A DNA stretch of 64,000 nucleotides from Fusobacterium_C necrophorum (GTDB lineage Bacteria; Fusobacteriota; Fusobacteriia; Fusobacteriales; Fusobacteriaceae). The DNA is taken from assembly GCF_900104395.1 (NCBI RefSeq), contig NZ_FMXX01000010.1, one strand, 5' to 3'. Positions 62,810 to 64,000 of this stretch are shown here, in pieces. Each line of letters begins with the position of its first letter. The stretch's first letter is position 1. Position numbers and translations under genes: made by a program. The notes beneath the pieces are model-generated. The model searched no databases. It had not been told where the DNA came from and worked only from the letters and a program-made list of their open reading frames with translations.

Positions 62810-64000
62810 GAGTGTAGAAAAAAGTCTGTAAATTGTTAAAAAATATAGTCTTCTATGATAGAATATTAAAAATCATAGGAGGCTATTTTTATGAAAGAAA
62901 AAAAAGAAGTTTACAAAGTAAAACCATTAACGGAAGGAAAGAAAAATATTATTGCTTCTTTAATTGAAGAATATGATATTAAAACTACTCAGGATATCCA
63001 AGAAGCTCTTAAAGACCTCTTAGGTGGAACTATTAAGTCTATGTTAGAAGCTGAAATGGAGGAACACATTGGTTATGAGAAGTATCAGCATTCTGATGGT
63101 ACTAATTATCGTAATGGTACTAAAAAGAAAAATGTTCGTTCTACTTATGGTGAATTGCAACTTGAAGTTCCACAAGATAGAAATTCTACTTTTGATCCTC
63201 AAATAGTTAAAAAGAGACAAAAAGATATTTCTGAAATTGATCAAAAAATCATAAACATGTATGCGCGTGGTTTAACTACTAGACAAATATCTGAACAAAT
63301 TGAAGATATATATGGCTTTGAATGTTCTGAAAGCTTCATCTCTAATGTTACTGATAAAATATTACAAGATATTCAAGATTGGCAAAATAGACCCCTAGAT
63401 GAAGTCTATCCAATTATCTTCATTGATGCAACACACTTTTCTGTTAGAGAAGATAATAGAATTAAGAAAATAGCTGCTTATGTAGTATTAGGAATATCAA
63501 AAGATGGAATGAAAGAAGTACTTAGTTTAGAGATAGGAGAAAATGAAAGCAGTAAATATTGGTTAGGAGTTTTAAATGGATTAAAAAATAGAGGTATTAA
63601 AGATATCATGGTAATCTGCGCTGATGGATTAACAGGAATAAAAGAAGCTATTGCAGCTGCATTCCCACAAACAGAGTATCAACGTTGTGTAGTTCATCAA
63701 GTAAGAAATACTTTAAAATATGTATCGTACAAAGAGAAAAAAGAATTTGCCTCAGATTTAAAAAGTATATATCTAGCAGTAACAGAAACACAAGCTATGG
63801 AAAATCTAGATAAAGTAACAGAAAAATGGGAAGAAAAATATCCAAATACAATGACAAGTTGGTATCAAAATTGGGATGTTTTAACACCAATATTTAAATT
63901 TTCATTAGAGGTAAGAAAAGTAATATATACAACAAATGCAATAGAAAGCTTAAATAGTACTTACAAGAAATTAAATAGACAAAAAACAGTATATCCAAGC
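62808..64000 (+). mobile_element. IS256-family insertion sequence (left part)
   Basis: A left end beginning near GAGAGTGTAG (62808), an IS256-like terminal sequence, is followed by a transposase gene. The element runs past the window, so the right inverted repeat and target duplication cannot be seen. The left boundary is inferred from the terminal sequence and the end of the isochorismatase gene. Confidence 0.65.
62891..64000 (+). CDS. IS256-family (mutator type) transposase, partial
   Basis: About 370 N-terminal residues are visible. They include SMLEAEMEEHIGYEKYQHSD, YRNGTKKKNVRSTYGELQLE and VPQDRNSTFDPQIVKK, the first catalytic Asp in IIFIDATHFSVRED, the second in VICADGLTGIKEAI, and CVVHQVRNTLKYV. 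ATTNAIES-like YTTNAIESLN carries the catalytic glutamate. The gene is intact as far as seen and has an AGGAGG site at its ATG. Confidence 0.9.
   Translation, partial: MKEKKEVYKVKPLTEGKKNIIASLIEEYDIKTTQDIQEALKDLLGGTIKSMLEAEMEEHIGYEKYQHSDGTNYRNGTKKKNVRSTYGELQLEVPQDRNSTFDPQIVKKRQKDISEIDQKIINMYARGLTTRQISEQIEDIYGFECSESFISNVTDKILQDIQDWQNRPLDEVYPIIFIDATHFSVREDNRIKKIAAYVVLGISKDGMKEVLSLEIGENESSKYWLGVLNGLKNRGIKDIMVICADGLTGIKEAIAAAFPQTEYQRCVVHQVRNTLKYVSYKEKKEFASDLKSIYLAVTETQAMENLDKVTEKWEEKYPNTMTSWYQNWDVLTPIFKFSLEVRKVIYTTNAIESLNSTYKKLNRQKTVYPS

Noticed and set aside
1..64000. tRNA, rRNA or riboswitch genes
   Set aside because: I saw no cloverleaf, rRNA or known riboswitch core sequence by eye; covariance-model searches would be needed to exclude them fully.

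Overview
This window looks like chromosomal DNA of a Fusobacterium. Supporting signs are AT-rich DNA, an outer-membrane physiology (TonB receptor, TolC/MFP/RND pump, Kdo transferase), a type Vd patatin autotransporter of the FplA type, and strong AGGAGG-type ribosome sites. The core genes look somewhat less AT-rich than the F. nucleatum type, so a F. necrophorum-like species is my inference. No rRNA, tRNA or CRISPR array was recognised.

Layout. 1-1.3 kb: the N-terminus of a PEP synthase-like protein behind a TetR regulator with two matching palindromic operators. 1.3-9.1 kb: an iron/siderophore-type import island (TonB receptor, AraC regulator, two half-ABC exporter-fold transporters, a truncated MATE gene). 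9.1-17.1 kb: an accessory island at the 3' end of rlmD (rumA) holding ICE remnants, a YhcG-type nuclease, an HNH protein overlapping a minimal nucleotidyltransferase, and a NACHT/STAND protein split by a frameshift. Two decayed, mutually similar RumA C-terminal-tail sequences flank the STAND gene. 17.1-25.5 kb (minus strand): housekeeping run galM fusion, pnp, rimO, pgsA, yggT, rsmH, ftsL-like, rlmD. 25.6-31.2 kb: TSUP transporter, FplA-like autotransporter, small unknown gene plus DJ-1/PfpI protein, EamA remnant, split chromate transporter.

31.3-36.9 kb (minus): ymdB-prmA-cmk-waaA-trmB-purA, tightly packed, then an HU gene. 37.5-41.5 kb: glycogen debranching enzyme, uridine kinase-like protein, VanZ-like membrane protein. 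41.6-48.2 kb: a TetR-controlled TolC/MFP/RND efflux operon ending in a PII-like protein. 48.2-53.9 kb: two YheT-like hydrolases and galKTE. 53.9-57.7 kb: small membrane protein, flavin-binding protein, SDF symporter, methyltransferase, and a HemN/HutW-like pseudogene.

57.9-64 kb: a strikingly AT-rich segment that looks acquired. It has a MerR-type promoter with a 19-bp spacer driving flavodoxin, MerR regulator, DXS-like synthase, aldo/keto reductase and exported flavodoxin, followed by an isochorismatase-family hydrolase and an IS256-family element running off the window. The most promising leads for undescribed biology are the defence-like island at rlmD (HNH+nucleotidyltransferase pair, frameshifted STAND protein) and the RumA-tail scars that suggest repeated integration there.
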